Positions 1 to 8,117 of a DNA stretch of 64,000 nt are shown in pieces. Numbering within the stretch: position 1 is the first letter of the stretch; each line of letters starts with the position of its first letter. The notes beneath the pieces are model-generated. The model was not told the origin of the DNA. It saw only the letters and a program-made list of their open reading frames with translations, and did no database searches. Source of the stretch: Oceanobacillus_B kapialis (lineage in GTDB: Bacteria > Bacillota > Bacilli > Bacillales > Amphibacillaceae); the NCBI RefSeq assembly GCF_042685265.1, contig NZ_JBHUMX010000040.1; one strand, 5' to 3'. The translations under genes were made by a program, and so were the position numbers.

Positions 1-98
1 CCACGGGCACGGCCTCAGCCTCCTCGTGGAAAAGGCACCACTGCGGGGTCTTCGGACTCGTGCTGTTCCCGTAGGAGTCTCCGCGTTCTGCCTACGCT
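1..98. repeat. GC-rich intergenic repeat fragment at the window edge
   Basis: This stretch is much richer in G and C than the rest of the window and has no convincing reading frame. It resembles a GC-rich intergenic repeat that I recall from Bacillaceae genomes; read on the minus strand it contains the phrase GAGACTCCTACGGGAACAGC. It is cut by the window start, so its full length and any flanking duplication cannot be seen. No second copy of this sequence was found in the window. Confidence 0.5.
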
Positions 99-106
99 AA
101 AATAAG

Positions 107-161
107 AAAACCCGAACTAGGCAAACCTTTATTAACGGATTTGCAAGATAGTTCGGGTTTT
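107..161 (-). terminator. Terminator after tdh
   Basis: Arms AAAACCCGAACTA and TAGTTCGGGTTTT form a 13-bp stem, with a small inner GCAAA/TTTGC pair. On the minus strand the stem is followed by a T-rich tail. It lies about 70 bp past the tdh stop and probably ends the kbl-tdh transcript. Confidence 0.85.
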
Positions 162-228
162 CATATGTTGAGAGAACTTTTGTCTCAGCCTCTTCACTTT
201 TCCCAGCCAGTTTAATACCTCAAAAATA

Positions 229-1176
229 CTATTTTGTATACTTTTCTTTTACTTTTTCCAGCATGTCTTCTGTCATTCTATCAATATCGTATTCTGCTTG
301 AAAGCCCCATTCTTTGGTGGCAACGGAAGAGTCTATGCTGTTTGGCCAGCTGTTGGCAATATTTTGCCTTATTGGATCCACCTCATAGTCTAACGTGAAT
401 TCTGGGATATGCTTTTGAATTGCTTTTCCAAAATCCTCTGGCGCTGCAGATATCGCAGAAATATTAAACGCATTACGATGCTCCAATTTCGCCGGATCTG
501 CTTCCATAAGTTGAATAATTGCATTCAAAGCATCTGGCATGTACATCATATCCATTTTCGTTCCTTCACCTATATAAGAACGGTATGCTTTATTTTTAAT
601 CGCCTCATAATATATTTCCACAGCATAATCAGTCGTTCCCCCGCCTGGTGGTGTAACGTAAGAAATCAGACCTGGAAAACGGACTCCTCTTGTGTCTACG
701 CCAAACCGATGATAATAATAGTCTGCTAGCAGTTCCCCTGCTACCTTATTGACCCCATACATCGTCGTTGGGCGCTGCAGGGTATCTTGCGGTGTTTGAT
801 CCTTAGGCGTTGTTGGACCAAACGCTCCGATAGAACTTGGTGTGAAAAATTGCAATTCCAGCTCATGTGCGACTTCAAGGGCGTTAACAAGCCCCCCCAT
901 ATTAATGTCCCATGCAACCTTTGGATAGATCTCTGCTTTTGCTGAGAGCAATGCAGCCAAATGCATGATCGTATCCACATTATGGGCTTTGGCTACCTCA
1001 TGAAGACGATCTGCATTGGTGACGTCGACAACTTCAAAGGGACCATTATTGTGCTCACCTTCAGCTTCCCGTATATCCGTCCCAATAACATTATCCGTCC
1101 CATAAGCTTCTCGTAGTTGCCCCAAAAGTTCCGAGCCAATTTGACCAAGTGCTCCTGTAACTAAAATTCTTTTCAT
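229..1176 (-). CDS. tdh: L-threonine 3-dehydrogenase, NAD-dependent epimerase type
   Basis: This short-chain dehydrogenase/epimerase-fold protein of 315 residues oxidises L-threonine to 2-amino-3-ketobutyrate with NAD. The N-terminal Rossmann motif GALGQIG (residues 8-14) and the catalytic Tyr140-xxx-Lys144 pair (YGVNK) are visible, with the conserved TPSSIGAFG segment near 112-120. This is the UDP-galactose-epimerase-like threonine dehydrogenase, not the zinc alcohol-dehydrogenase type. It follows kbl by 28 bp on the same strand, so the product can pass directly to 2-amino-3-ketobutyrate CoA ligase. The pairing makes the assignment strong. No oddities were seen. Confidence 0.92.
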   Translation of the reverse strand: MKRILVTGALGQIGSELLGQLREAYGTDNVIGTDIREAEGEHNNGPFEVVDVTNADRLHEVAKAHNVDTIMHLAALLSAKAEIYPKVAWDINMGGLVNALEVAHELELQFFTPSSIGAFGPTTPKDQTPQDTLQRPTTMYGVNKVAGELLADYYYHRFGVDTRGVRFPGLISYVTPPGGGTTDYAVEIYYEAIKNKAYRSYIGEGTKMDMMYMPDALNAIIQLMEADPAKLEHRNAFNISAISAAPEDFGKAIQKHIPEFTLDYEVDPIRQNIANSWPNSIDSSVATKEWGFQAEYDIDRMTEDMLEKVKEKYTK

Positions 1177-1204
1177 TTCCCTAACTCCTCATCTTCTCTT
1201 GATG

Positions 1205-2395
1205 CTAGATTAAACCCATCTCTTTTCCTACTTTTTCATATACTTTTAGCGCATTATCCAACATTTCCTTCGTATGCGCAGCTGTTGGCATGTTACGGAC
1301 ACGCCCTGTGCCACGAGGTACTGTCGGAAATACAATAGATTTTGCATAAACGCCTTCTTCATAAAGTCTTCTGCTGAATTTTTGAGTATCATTTTCATCC
1401 CCGATAACACAAGGTGTGATTGGCGTTTCACTGCCTCCTATATCAAAACCTAACTCCTTCAATCTTGCTTTTAGGTAATTGGCATTTTCCCATAATTTCT
1501 CATTAAGCTCTGTACTTTCCATTAATAGCTCAATCGCTTTGGTACTAGCCGTTGCATCTGCTGGTGAAACAGCTGTAGAGAATAGGAATGGACGAGAACG
1601 AACTTTCAGCCAATCAATTAAATTCGCTTTACCAGCAACATAGCCTCCAATTACGCCAATAGCTTTTGAAAGAGTACCCATTTGGAAATCGACTTTATCC
1701 TGCAGGCCAAAATGCTTTACAGTCCCCGCGCCTTTTCCAAGAACCCCTGATCCATGCGCGTCATCCACATAGGTGATTAGGTCAAATTCTTCTGCAATTT
1801 CTACAATTTCAGGGAGCTTGGCAATGTCTCCATCCATGGAAAATACGCCGTCCGTAATAATCATTACTTTATTATAAAGCCCAGATTCTGTTGCTTCTTT
1901 AGCCTTTTGACGAAGATCCTCCATATCCGAATGATTAAAACGGATGATTTTCGCCTTTGACAAGCGGCAGCCATCGATAATAGAGGCATGGTTCAATTCA
2001 TCCGATAAAATCGCATCATTTTTATCCATAACAGCTGAAATAGCTGCCATATTACAGTTAAAGCCAGACTGGTAGGATATTGCTGCTTCAGTGCCTTTAA
2101 ATTCAGCTAGTTTTTTCTCTAATGTAAGGTGTAAATCTAACGTCCCATTAATTGTACGTACAGCCCCAGCTCCAACTCCGTGCGAGTCAACCGCTGCTTT
2201 AGCAACCGATTTTAACCTACTATCTGTTGCAAGGCCAAGATAGTTATTGGAAGATAAGTTTATTAATGACTTTCCACCAATATTGATTTCCGGTCCATTG
2301 GCCCCTTCTACTGGGTCAATTTCATTATATAATCCACGCTCTTTTAGATCAGCAATGTTTTCATCTAAAAATTTATTTAATAGTTTACTACTCAT
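1205..2395 (-). CDS. kbl: Glycine C-acetyltransferase (2-amino-3-ketobutyrate CoA ligase)
   Basis: This is a PLP-dependent alpha-oxoamine synthase of about 396 residues that splits 2-amino-3-ketobutyrate with CoA into glycine and acetyl-CoA. The PLP lysine sits in GTLSKAIG (about residue 244), and the cofactor-binding YVDDAHGSG segment lies about 30 residues earlier. I place the start at ATG 2395, because AAAGGAGG ends about nine bases before it; an in-frame ATG 36 bp upstream would put the ribosome binding site inside the coding sequence. It is the first gene of a kbl-tdh operon for threonine breakdown to glycine. The related enzyme BioF is less likely given the tdh neighbour. Confidence 0.92.
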   Translation of the reverse strand: MSSKLLNKFLDENIADLKERGLYNEIDPVEGANGPEINIGGKSLINLSSNNYLGLATDSRLKSVAKAAVDSHGVGAGAVRTINGTLDLHLTLEKKLAEFKGTEAAISYQSGFNCNMAAISAVMDKNDAILSDELNHASIIDGCRLSKAKIIRFNHSDMEDLRQKAKEATESGLYNKVMIITDGVFSMDGDIAKLPEIVEIAEEFDLITYVDDAHGSGVLGKGAGTVKHFGLQDKVDFQMGTLSKAIGVIGGYVAGKANLIDWLKVRSRPFLFSTAVSPADATASTKAIELLMESTELNEKLWENANYLKARLKELGFDIGGSETPITPCVIGDENDTQKFSRRLYEEGVYAKSIVFPTVPRGTGRVRNMPTAAHTKEMLDNALKVYEKVGKEMGLI

Positions 2396-2533
2396 CTTTT
2401 TACTTCCTCCTTTTATGTAGTTAGATTTCAAAGTGTATCCTAGTTCTTTTAATCCCAGTTTAACACAAAGCCACCTAAATGTTTAATGGAAGCAGGTGTA
2501 TACGAAATAGTAAGATCCTTCTAAATAAAAGGC

Positions 2534-2547
2534 TTACAAAATTGTAA
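2534..2547 (+). promoter_or_regulatory. Candidate BceR/YxdJ-type operator upstream of the 43-aa peptide gene
   Basis: The sequence TTACA-AAAT-TGTAA is an exact inverted repeat with a 4-bp spacer, the form recalled for BceR/PsdR/YxdJ response-regulator boxes. The same TTACA-N4-TGTAA site occurs at 24574-24587 before a BceAB-type transporter. No other exact copy was noticed in intergenic sequence. Confidence 0.5.
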
Positions 2548-2578
2548 GATTTACCTATAAAAATGTCATAAAAAAGCA

Positions 2579-2607
2579 TGGTTTGATGGCGGAATCTTTA
2601 TTATACT
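2579..2607 (+). promoter_or_regulatory. Candidate promoter for the 43-aa peptide gene
   Basis: A good -10, TATACT (2602-2607), has only a poor -35 (TGGTTT, 2579-2584) at 17 bp. That is the usual look of an activator-dependent promoter, and the TTACA-N4-TGTAA box lies upstream. Confidence 0.35.
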
Positions 2608-2639
2608 GAGAGTAGAAATTAATGAGTGGAGGCATCAGC

Positions 2640-2771
2640 ATGAAAAAGTTCCTTGTAGCCTTAATCGCTGTATTCATTGTCGGGTTTGGAGTAGTTGGTT
2701 ATACCCAAATGAATGACGATGCGACAGAAATAGTTGACGAAAACTCGCATTCTACCAAGATCAAGTCTTAG
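2640..2771 (+). CDS. Small single-pass membrane peptide, 43 aa
   Basis: This short frame encodes 43 residues. Lys-Lys near the start is followed by one hydrophobic helix (about residues 4-22) and then a polar tail rich in Asp, Glu and Ser. A ribosome binding site (GTGGAGG) lies about seven bases before the ATG, and a terminator (2797-2839) follows the TAG. The layout of operator, weak -35, strong -10, Shine-Dalgarno, frame and terminator supports a real gene. I do not recognise a family. The shared operator suggests coexpression with the BceAB-type transporter at 24.6-27.3 kb, as YxeA-type small proteins accompany some such transporters. That link is inference. Confidence 0.6.
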   Translation: MKKFLVALIAVFIVGFGVVGYTQMNDDATEIVDENSHSTKIKS

Positions 2772-2796
2772 TGAAATTACATGTTTAATATAAAAA

Positions 2797-2839
2797 AATA
2801 AAAGGAAAACATCTAGTAAACGATGCTTTCCTTTTATTC
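2797..2839. terminator. Bidirectional terminator
   Basis: An A-rich arm (AATAAAAGGAAAACATC) pairs with GATGCTTTCCTTTTATT across a short loop. It sits between the 43-aa peptide gene and the convergent LysM/3D gene and can end both transcripts. Confidence 0.8.
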
Positions 2840-2871
2840 TATTAAATTTTTATTCAGTTTTTGTGCTTTAC

Positions 2872-3687
2872 TTATTCAACAACTGTAACATCGACTGTGC
2901 GTACGCCCCAGTCATAAGCTGCATCTTTTGATGGTACGTGCAAGTCTATTTTATTACCTTTAATTGCGCCACCAACATCAGCAGCTGTTGCATAACCATA
3001 ACCTTCAACATACACTTTAGAACCAAGTGGAATAACGTTAGGGTCAACAGCAATTACTTTAGCGTTAGGATTTTCATTTAAATCAACACCTGTTGAAGTT
3101 ACACCAGAGCAACCATCACAATCTGCAGTATAAGCAGTTGCTGTTACAGAAATTGTTTTCCCTTCAGCTTTCTGCTCAGATTTAGCTGCTTGTTCTGTTT
3201 TTTGCTCTGTTTTTGTTACTTGCTTTGCCTCAGCTTTTTCCTCTTGCTTATTAGCTGATGCCGTGTTCTGTGTAGTTACTTCTTGTTCCTTTGTTTCTTT
3301 CTTTTCCACTTCGGCAGCTGGCTTGTCTTCCTGCGCAACATTTACACCCTGGATTTTTAACTCTTGTCCGATTGTAAGTAAATCAGAGTCAAGTTCATTC
3401 CAATCTTTTAAGTCTTCTACCGTAGTATCAAATTTGTTAGAGATACCAATTAATGTATCGCCTTTTTCTACTTGATACAATTCATTAATAAATAATGTTT
3501 GGTTCGGTTGAATCACATTGGATTCCAATTCGTTTATATTAACTAAATCATCTACGGTTGTATTATAGTCCTTTGCAATTTGCCAAAGGTTGTCTCCAGG
3601 TTGCACTTCGTACTCTTCTGCTGAAACAGTTGTTGCAGCGCCAGCGATAATAATGCCTGCAGCGAATGAAGCTACTAATTTTTTCAT
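2872..3687 (-). CDS. Secreted LysM-LysM-3D cell-wall protein (YocH-like)
   Basis: The 271-residue protein has a signal peptide (cleavage likely after VSA, residue 23), two LysM peptidoglycan-binding domains (about 26-69 and 71-113), and a Lys/Glu/Gln/Thr-rich linker (about 115-178). A C-terminal 3D domain (about 180-271) carries its three aspartates, Asp215 (AVDPN), Asp237 (AADVGG) and Asp248 (KIDLH). 3D domains share the fold of MltA-type lytic transglycosylases, so this is a wall-remodelling enzyme acting outside the membrane. YocH, the B. subtilis protein with this architecture, is controlled by WalKR, and a WalR-like direct repeat lies before this promoter. Confidence 0.88.
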   Translation of the reverse strand: MKKLVASFAAGIIIAGAATTVSAEEYEVQPGDNLWQIAKDYNTTVDDLVNINELESNVIQPNQTLFINELYQVEKGDTLIGISNKFDTTVEDLKDWNELDSDLLTIGQELKIQGVNVAQEDKPAAEVEKKETKEQEVTTQNTASANKQEEKAEAKQVTKTEQKTEQAAKSEQKAEGKTISVTATAYTADCDGCSGVTSTGVDLNENPNAKVIAVDPNVIPLGSKVYVEGYGYATAADVGGAIKGNKIDLHVPSKDAAYDWGVRTVDVTVVE

Positions 3688-3800
3688 TCGTTTGTCCCTC
3701 CTTGAATTTCTGACATTGCCTATCGTACCACAGGGGTAAATGCAATGCAGTTACAAGACTTTTAAGAGTCTATTACAAGCATTACCAAAACTAGCTTTAA

Positions 3801-3829
3801 ATATTACAAATATAATAGATTTGTGACAA
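3801..3829 (-). promoter_or_regulatory. Sigma-A promoter for the LysM/3D gene
   Basis: On the minus strand, TTGTCA (3824-3829) and TAATAT (3801-3806) are separated by exactly 17 bp. Transcription would start near 3794, about 105 bases before the ATG. A TGTAAT half-site overlaps the -10. Confidence 0.6.
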
Positions 3830-3851
3830 AGAGCCCATTTTAGGTCGTTTT

Positions 3852-3868
3852 ATTACAAAACAAGAACA
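3852..3868 (-). promoter_or_regulatory. Candidate WalR box
   Basis: On the minus strand, TGTTCT-N5-TGTAAT is a direct repeat with an 11-bp period, one mismatch from TGTWAH-N5-TGTWAH. It lies 22 bp upstream of the -35, a typical activator position. Further TGTAAT/TGTAAC half-sites at 3803, 3772 and 3750 share this orientation. Confidence 0.5.
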
Positions 3869-3910
3869 AAAAGGCCTAATTATGGAAAAGATATGGAAAG
3901 CAAACAGGGA

Positions 3911-3985
3911 ATAAAGTAAAACTTCATTTGGTGGAGAAATCCCTTTCCACCTCCAATTGTTAGTTGAACGAAAAATCTAACTTTC
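3911..3985 (+). repeat. Dispersed intergenic repeat, copy A
   Basis: This copy begins ATAAAGTAAAACTTCATTTG, continues through a variable C-rich middle and ends with AATTGTTAGTTGAACGA. It matches copies at 18196-18280 and 62561-62652 in order and spacing. It is the most degenerate at the right end. It is non-coding. Confidence 0.65.
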
Positions 3986-3992
3986 TATTAGA

Positions 3993-4046
3993 TAAAGAAA
4001 AAAGCCCTATAGAACGTCCACATTAAAGGGAATGTTCTATAAGGCT
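3993..4046 (-). terminator. Terminator after the DUF1002 gene
   Basis: On the minus strand, AGCCTTATAGAAC pairs with GTTCTATAGGGCT and is followed by a T-rich run. It lies just past the DUF1002 stop at 4062. Confidence 0.8.
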
Positions 4047-4061
4047 CCTTGAGTGCTGGTA

Positions 4062-4991
4062 TTAGCTAAACAATCCTTGTAGCATATTGCTAAGTGATTG
4101 GAAGAGGTTCCTGAAGAAGTTTCCGACCTTTTCCCAGAAACCTTCATCAAGTCCTAATTCATTCGCTTTGTCCGTAATACTTGAAGCAATGTCTTCTAAT
4201 TGGTTTCTCACCTGGTCAAAATTAATGTTAAGATCGCGCATTTTATTAAAGAGATCTACTAGCATCTGCCTGTCTGCTTCACTTAAGGAAATTTCCAATT
4301 TGCTTAATTGTTCTTGAACAATTTGTTCCACTTCCTCTTTTGTAGCAGGATTTTGCTCTGCAATCATTTTCTTTATCTCCGTTAATAGTTCGCTTACCTT
4401 TTGTTGATCCATGCCCTCTTTTTCAGCAAGGTTTGTCGCGACATCAAGCTCATCGTTAGCCAGTTCCATTCGTTCTTTGTCAAGCTCTGCTCCTTCAACA
4501 TCATATGCTTTATAAATTCCTGTTAAAGCTGAATGTCCACTAACTTTTACAGGTGAAGCAACATCTACTGTGGCATTTTCCACCCCAGCTGTTAACAATG
4601 CATTGGCATACATTTCTTTTGTCACTTCAGTAATATTATCCGGCGTTACAATATTTATCGTAAGACCATTTCCCTCTTCCTGCCGCACGATCTTTGCACT
4701 TGAATACATATTGGAATGAATATCACCGTTAATATACTTTGCAATATCTTCTCCTGTTACATCATATTCTTTTACAGCAGTTGCATCTGCAACCTTTAGT
4801 AAGCTGCGCACTTCTTCCCTTTGCGCGTCTGACAATGTATCACCATATACAACAATTGGAGAGCCAAGCTTTTCATTAATACTATCTGAATCACTGGCTC
4901 CACTGTCAGCCGTTACCGGAATGGAAGCTCCCAGCATAAACATTGCAATAAGAATCATCGTAAACAGTTTCTTTATCGTATACTTTTTCAT
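4062..4991 (-). CDS. Secreted DUF1002 family protein (YpuA-like)
   Basis: The 309-residue protein starts with a signal peptide (about residues 1-28, ending near VTAD). It contains the segments SPIVVYGDTLSDAQREEV and VKVSGHSALTGIYKA, characteristic of the DUF1002/YpuA family, followed by a long helical C-terminal half and an amphipathic, Phe-rich tail. The start is ATG 4991, preceded by AAAGGGG; a more distant in-frame ATG (5030) has no ribosome binding site. It is transcribed alone. The family function is unknown; an extracytoplasmic or wall-associated location is all that can be inferred. Confidence 0.8.
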   Translation of the reverse strand: MKKYTIKKLFTMILIAMFMLGASIPVTADSGASDSDSINEKLGSPIVVYGDTLSDAQREEVRSLLKVADATAVKEYDVTGEDIAKYINGDIHSNMYSSAKIVRQEEGNGLTINIVTPDNITEVTKEMYANALLTAGVENATVDVASPVKVSGHSALTGIYKAYDVEGAELDKERMELANDELDVATNLAEKEGMDQQKVSELLTEIKKMIAEQNPATKEEVEQIVQEQLSKLEISLSEADRQMLVDLFNKMRDLNINFDQVRNQLEDIASSITDKANELGLDEGFWEKVGNFFRNLFQSLSNMLQGLFS

Positions 4992-5246
4992 CGTAGTTTC
5001 CCCTTTTTCATTAATAGAAGCAAGCGACATAAATTACAAACTTGCTATCGGCCTTTCTAATACATATGCTTGTCCATCTGCCAATATCCTTCTCTCTTAT
5101 TATACAATTTTCCATTCTATATGAATACTGTTGGATAAAAAAAGGGTGCATATAACTTTAAATGAATGTAAATTTACGATATATTTAGGGTAACGAAATA
5201 ATTTTTTAGAAGGAAGGGCATTGCCATCATAGATCAAGATCAGAAT

Positions 5247-6479
5247 ATGTTAGTAAAGCGGAATTTAGCAATCATGTGGTTGGCTAACTTTTTTATTGCC
5301 GGAAGTATTACGATGGTGTTACCGTTTATCTCCTTATATATTGAGTCTATGGGGAATTTTTCAGATGCTTATGTGCAGAATTGGTCAGGATGGATCTTTG
5401 CGGTTACCTTTGTCTCTGCATTCCTCTTCTCTCCAATATGGGGGCGAATTGGGGACAAATACGGCAGAAAAAGAATTCTCATTATATTAGCTATCGGCTT
5501 AGGTTTATCTGTATTCTTAATGGGCTACGCCACTACAGTCTGGCAGCTTTTTTTATTGCGTTTGTTTATGGGTATTGTAACTGGATTTATCCCCATGTCC
5601 CAGGCCTTTATTTCAACACAAACACCAAAAGAGGTAGCCGGGAAAGTACTGGGAACCTTACAAACAGGTAGTATTACCGGAACACTTATGGGTCCCTTAC
5701 TCGGTGGTGTACTCGCAGATGCGTTTGGCTATGCAAGCACATTCAGGTGGGTATCGCTCACTGTTTTTATCTCAGCTATTATCGTTTTCTTTGGTATTAA
5801 AGAATTAAATGTAAGACTATCTGAGGATGAGTCTGATTATAAATCCTATTCAAGCAAAGAAGTTATCATGCATATTGTAAGAAGACCTGTCCTGCTCGTA
5901 GTAATGTTGGTATCCGTACTTGTGCAAGTAGCGCATTTTAGTATACAACCAATTCTTTCATTATTTGTTGCTGAAATACATGGTCCAGCAAGTATTGCTT
6001 TCTTTTCTGGTATGGCTTTTTCAGCTGCCGGTCTTGGGAACTTACTAATGGCGCGCCGCTGGGGGCGTTTAGGTGATCGTATCGGTTATATTAAAATACT
6101 AATCATCCTATTGTTTATGGCAGGAATCGTGTATTTACCAGGTGCTTTTGTTACAAATATTTGGCAGCTTGTCGTATTAAGATTCTTGTTAGGCATCGCC
6201 ATCGGAGGCATCATTCCTGTTCGAATAGCGTATATCAGACAAGAGGCACCACTTTCCATGCAAGGAGAAGTACTCGGTTATAACACTAGCCTGCGTTTCC
6301 TTGGTAATATTATCGGTCCGGCGTTGGGAGGAGCGCTATCAGGATTTTTTGGCTTTTCCTCTGTTTTTATGGTTACAAGTATACTCCTCCTCATTAGTGG
6401 TATCATCATGCTAGTTACATGGTACAAATATGAATATAACGGAAAACACAGTCCTTTCTTTTCCACCTCTCGGCAATAA
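5247..6479 (+). CDS. MFS multidrug efflux transporter (PmrA/YitG-like)
   Basis: This is a 410-residue, 12-helix major facilitator protein with the loop 2-3 signature GRIGDKYGRKR and the motif-C-like segment GSITGTLMGPLLGG in helix 5. Both are typical of drug:H+ antiporters of the PmrA/NorA group. It probably exports toxic organic compounds. The listed ATG (5247) lacks a nearby ribosome binding site. The strong AGAAGGAAGGG (5208-5218) is about 28 bases upstream and lies closer to in-frame ATT (5220) or ATC (5226), so the true N-terminus may be seven to nine residues longer with a non-AUG start. A terminator follows. The substrate cannot be read from sequence. Confidence 0.85.
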   Translation: MLVKRNLAIMWLANFFIAGSITMVLPFISLYIESMGNFSDAYVQNWSGWIFAVTFVSAFLFSPIWGRIGDKYGRKRILIILAIGLGLSVFLMGYATTVWQLFLLRLFMGIVTGFIPMSQAFISTQTPKEVAGKVLGTLQTGSITGTLMGPLLGGVLADAFGYASTFRWVSLTVFISAIIVFFGIKELNVRLSEDESDYKSYSSKEVIMHIVRRPVLLVVMLVSVLVQVAHFSIQPILSLFVAEIHGPASIAFFSGMAFSAAGLGNLLMARRWGRLGDRIGYIKILIILLFMAGIVYLPGAFVTNIWQLVVLRFLLGIAIGGIIPVRIAYIRQEAPLSMQGEVLGYNTSLRFLGNIIGPALGGALSGFFGFSSVFMVTSILLLISGIIMLVTWYKYEYNGKHSPFFSTSRQ

Positions 6480-6527
6480 TGAGGCTTATGTTGTTTTATT
6501 CGTAAAGAAATGACCCGTGCTCTGTAT

Positions 6528-6561
6528 ATCCCAGGGAGTCTAGGCTCTCTGGGATTTTTTT
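6528..6561 (+). terminator. Terminator after the MFS gene
   Basis: ATCCCAGGGAG and CTCTCTGGGAT form the stem around a 6-base loop, followed by a run of seven Ts. Confidence 0.9.
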
Positions 6562-6658
6562 AGTCTTTTTATTTTTGTGGAAAAATTGTAAAATACTCTT
6601 ATTGTGCAATGATGTTATACATTTTCAAATCTATATATAATAGAGAGTAGGACCTTTA

Positions 6659-8005
6659 ATGAAGGAAAATAATACAAAGCAACTCACCTTATTCGCGCTA
6701 ACATGGCCGATCTTTGTGGAACTATTACTGCATATGTTAATGGGGAACGCGGATACCCTTATGCTTAGCCAGTATTCGGATAAAGCTGTAGCGGCCGTTG
6801 GGGTGGCGAATCAAATCCTGTCTGTAGTCATTGTTATGTTTGGCTTCGTCGCCCAAGGAGCAGCCATTTTAATTGCTCAAAACCTTGGAGCTAAGCATAA
6901 TAAGCAGGCAGGAGAAATTTCTGTTCTATCCATTAGTTTGAACCTCTGGTTTTCCCTTTTCCTAAGTGTTGTTTTATATTTTGGGGCAAGATGGATACTA
7001 CGTTTAATGGATCTTCCCAGTGAGATTATGGGAGAAGCAACCGCCTATATGCAAATTGTTGGAGGACTTATCTTTGTGCAAGCCTTAATTATGACAACAG
7101 GTGCTATACTTAGAAGCTATGGCCACACAAAGGATACCATGATGGTGACAATAGGCATGAACATCATAAATGTTGTAGGCAACTATTTTGTTATTTTTGG
7201 GCCATTTGGCTTCCCGGTTTTCGGGGTAGAAGGTGTGGCCTTTTCTACGGCAATTAGTCGCTTTATCGGCTTTATAGTGCTGTTAATTTTATTAATTAAG
7301 CGGACGAGTGGTGAACTAGACTTCACTAAATTTCTACATTACCCGAAGCAGCATATCAAGAAGTTATTACAAATTGGCATCCCGTCTGCAGGTGAACAGC
7401 TTTCTTATAACGCGAGTCAAATGGTAATCACCTATTTTGTAGCACAGCTAGGTACACTTGCCATTACTACAAAGGTGTATGCGCAGAATATAATGATGTT
7501 TATTTTCTTGTTTTCCATTGCAATCGGGCAAGGAACACAGATATTAATTGGGCACATGATTGGCGCAGGGAAAATTGAGGATGCGTATGAGCGTGGCATC
7601 AAGAGTCTGCGTATTTCTATTTTTATTTCCCTTAGTATGGCTGGTATAGTCTATCTTCTAAACGAGCCATTACTTGGTATCTTTACGGATAACCCAACTA
7701 TCTTGCAAACAGGGGCATTCTTGCTGCTCATGACAGTTATTCTAGAACCCGGAAGAGCGTTTAATTTAGTAATGATCAGCTCTTTACGTGCAGCTGGCGA
7801 TGTGAAATTCCCAGTTTACATTGGAATTGCTTCTATGTGGGGGATCAGCGTGACCTTTGCATGGTTTTTCGGAATCTTTTTAGACCTTGGATTAATTGGC
7901 ATCTGGATTGCCTTTATTGCTGATGAATGGTTAAGAGGCATTTTCATGCTCCGGAGATGGCGTAAACGTCATTGGGTATCCATGAGCTTTATAGAGCGCG
8001 CTTAA
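6659..8005 (+). CDS. MATE family efflux transporter
   Basis: The 448-residue protein has 12 predicted helices in two MatE halves. It opens with TLFALTWPIFVELLLHMLMG and the NADTLMLSQYSD segment typical of NorM/YisQ-type multidrug and toxin extrusion antiporters. It would export cationic or organic compounds in exchange for Na+ or H+. It stands alone, after the terminator of the MFS gene. The Shine-Dalgarno (GAGAGTAGGA) is modest. A second MATE gene at 11105-12454 is only distantly similar, so the two are not a recent duplication. Confidence 0.88.
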   Translation: MKENNTKQLTLFALTWPIFVELLLHMLMGNADTLMLSQYSDKAVAAVGVANQILSVVIVMFGFVAQGAAILIAQNLGAKHNKQAGEISVLSISLNLWFSLFLSVVLYFGARWILRLMDLPSEIMGEATAYMQIVGGLIFVQALIMTTGAILRSYGHTKDTMMVTIGMNIINVVGNYFVIFGPFGFPVFGVEGVAFSTAISRFIGFIVLLILLIKRTSGELDFTKFLHYPKQHIKKLLQIGIPSAGEQLSYNASQMVITYFVAQLGTLAITTKVYAQNIMMFIFLFSIAIGQGTQILIGHMIGAGKIEDAYERGIKSLRISIFISLSMAGIVYLLNEPLLGIFTDNPTILQTGAFLLLMTVILEPGRAFNLVMISSLRAAGDVKFPVYIGIASMWGISVTFAWFFGIFLDLGLIGIWIAFIADEWLRGIFMLRRWRKRHWVSMSFIERA

Positions 8006-8073
8006 TGTAGTAAGTTTTAGAAGCAAAACCAAAGGATTGATTTCTTTTGAAATATATGCTAAAACTAACAGAG

Positions 8074-8087
8074 TCCTATTAATAGGA
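8074..8087. other. Perfect 14-bp palindrome before the DUF1450 gene
   Basis: TCCTATTAATAGGA is a perfect palindrome 31 bp before the DUF1450 start. It could be an operator; no regulator can be named. Confidence 0.3.
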
Positions 8088-8117
8088 ACTATTTAATAAT
8101 AGAAGGTAAGTGATCGT

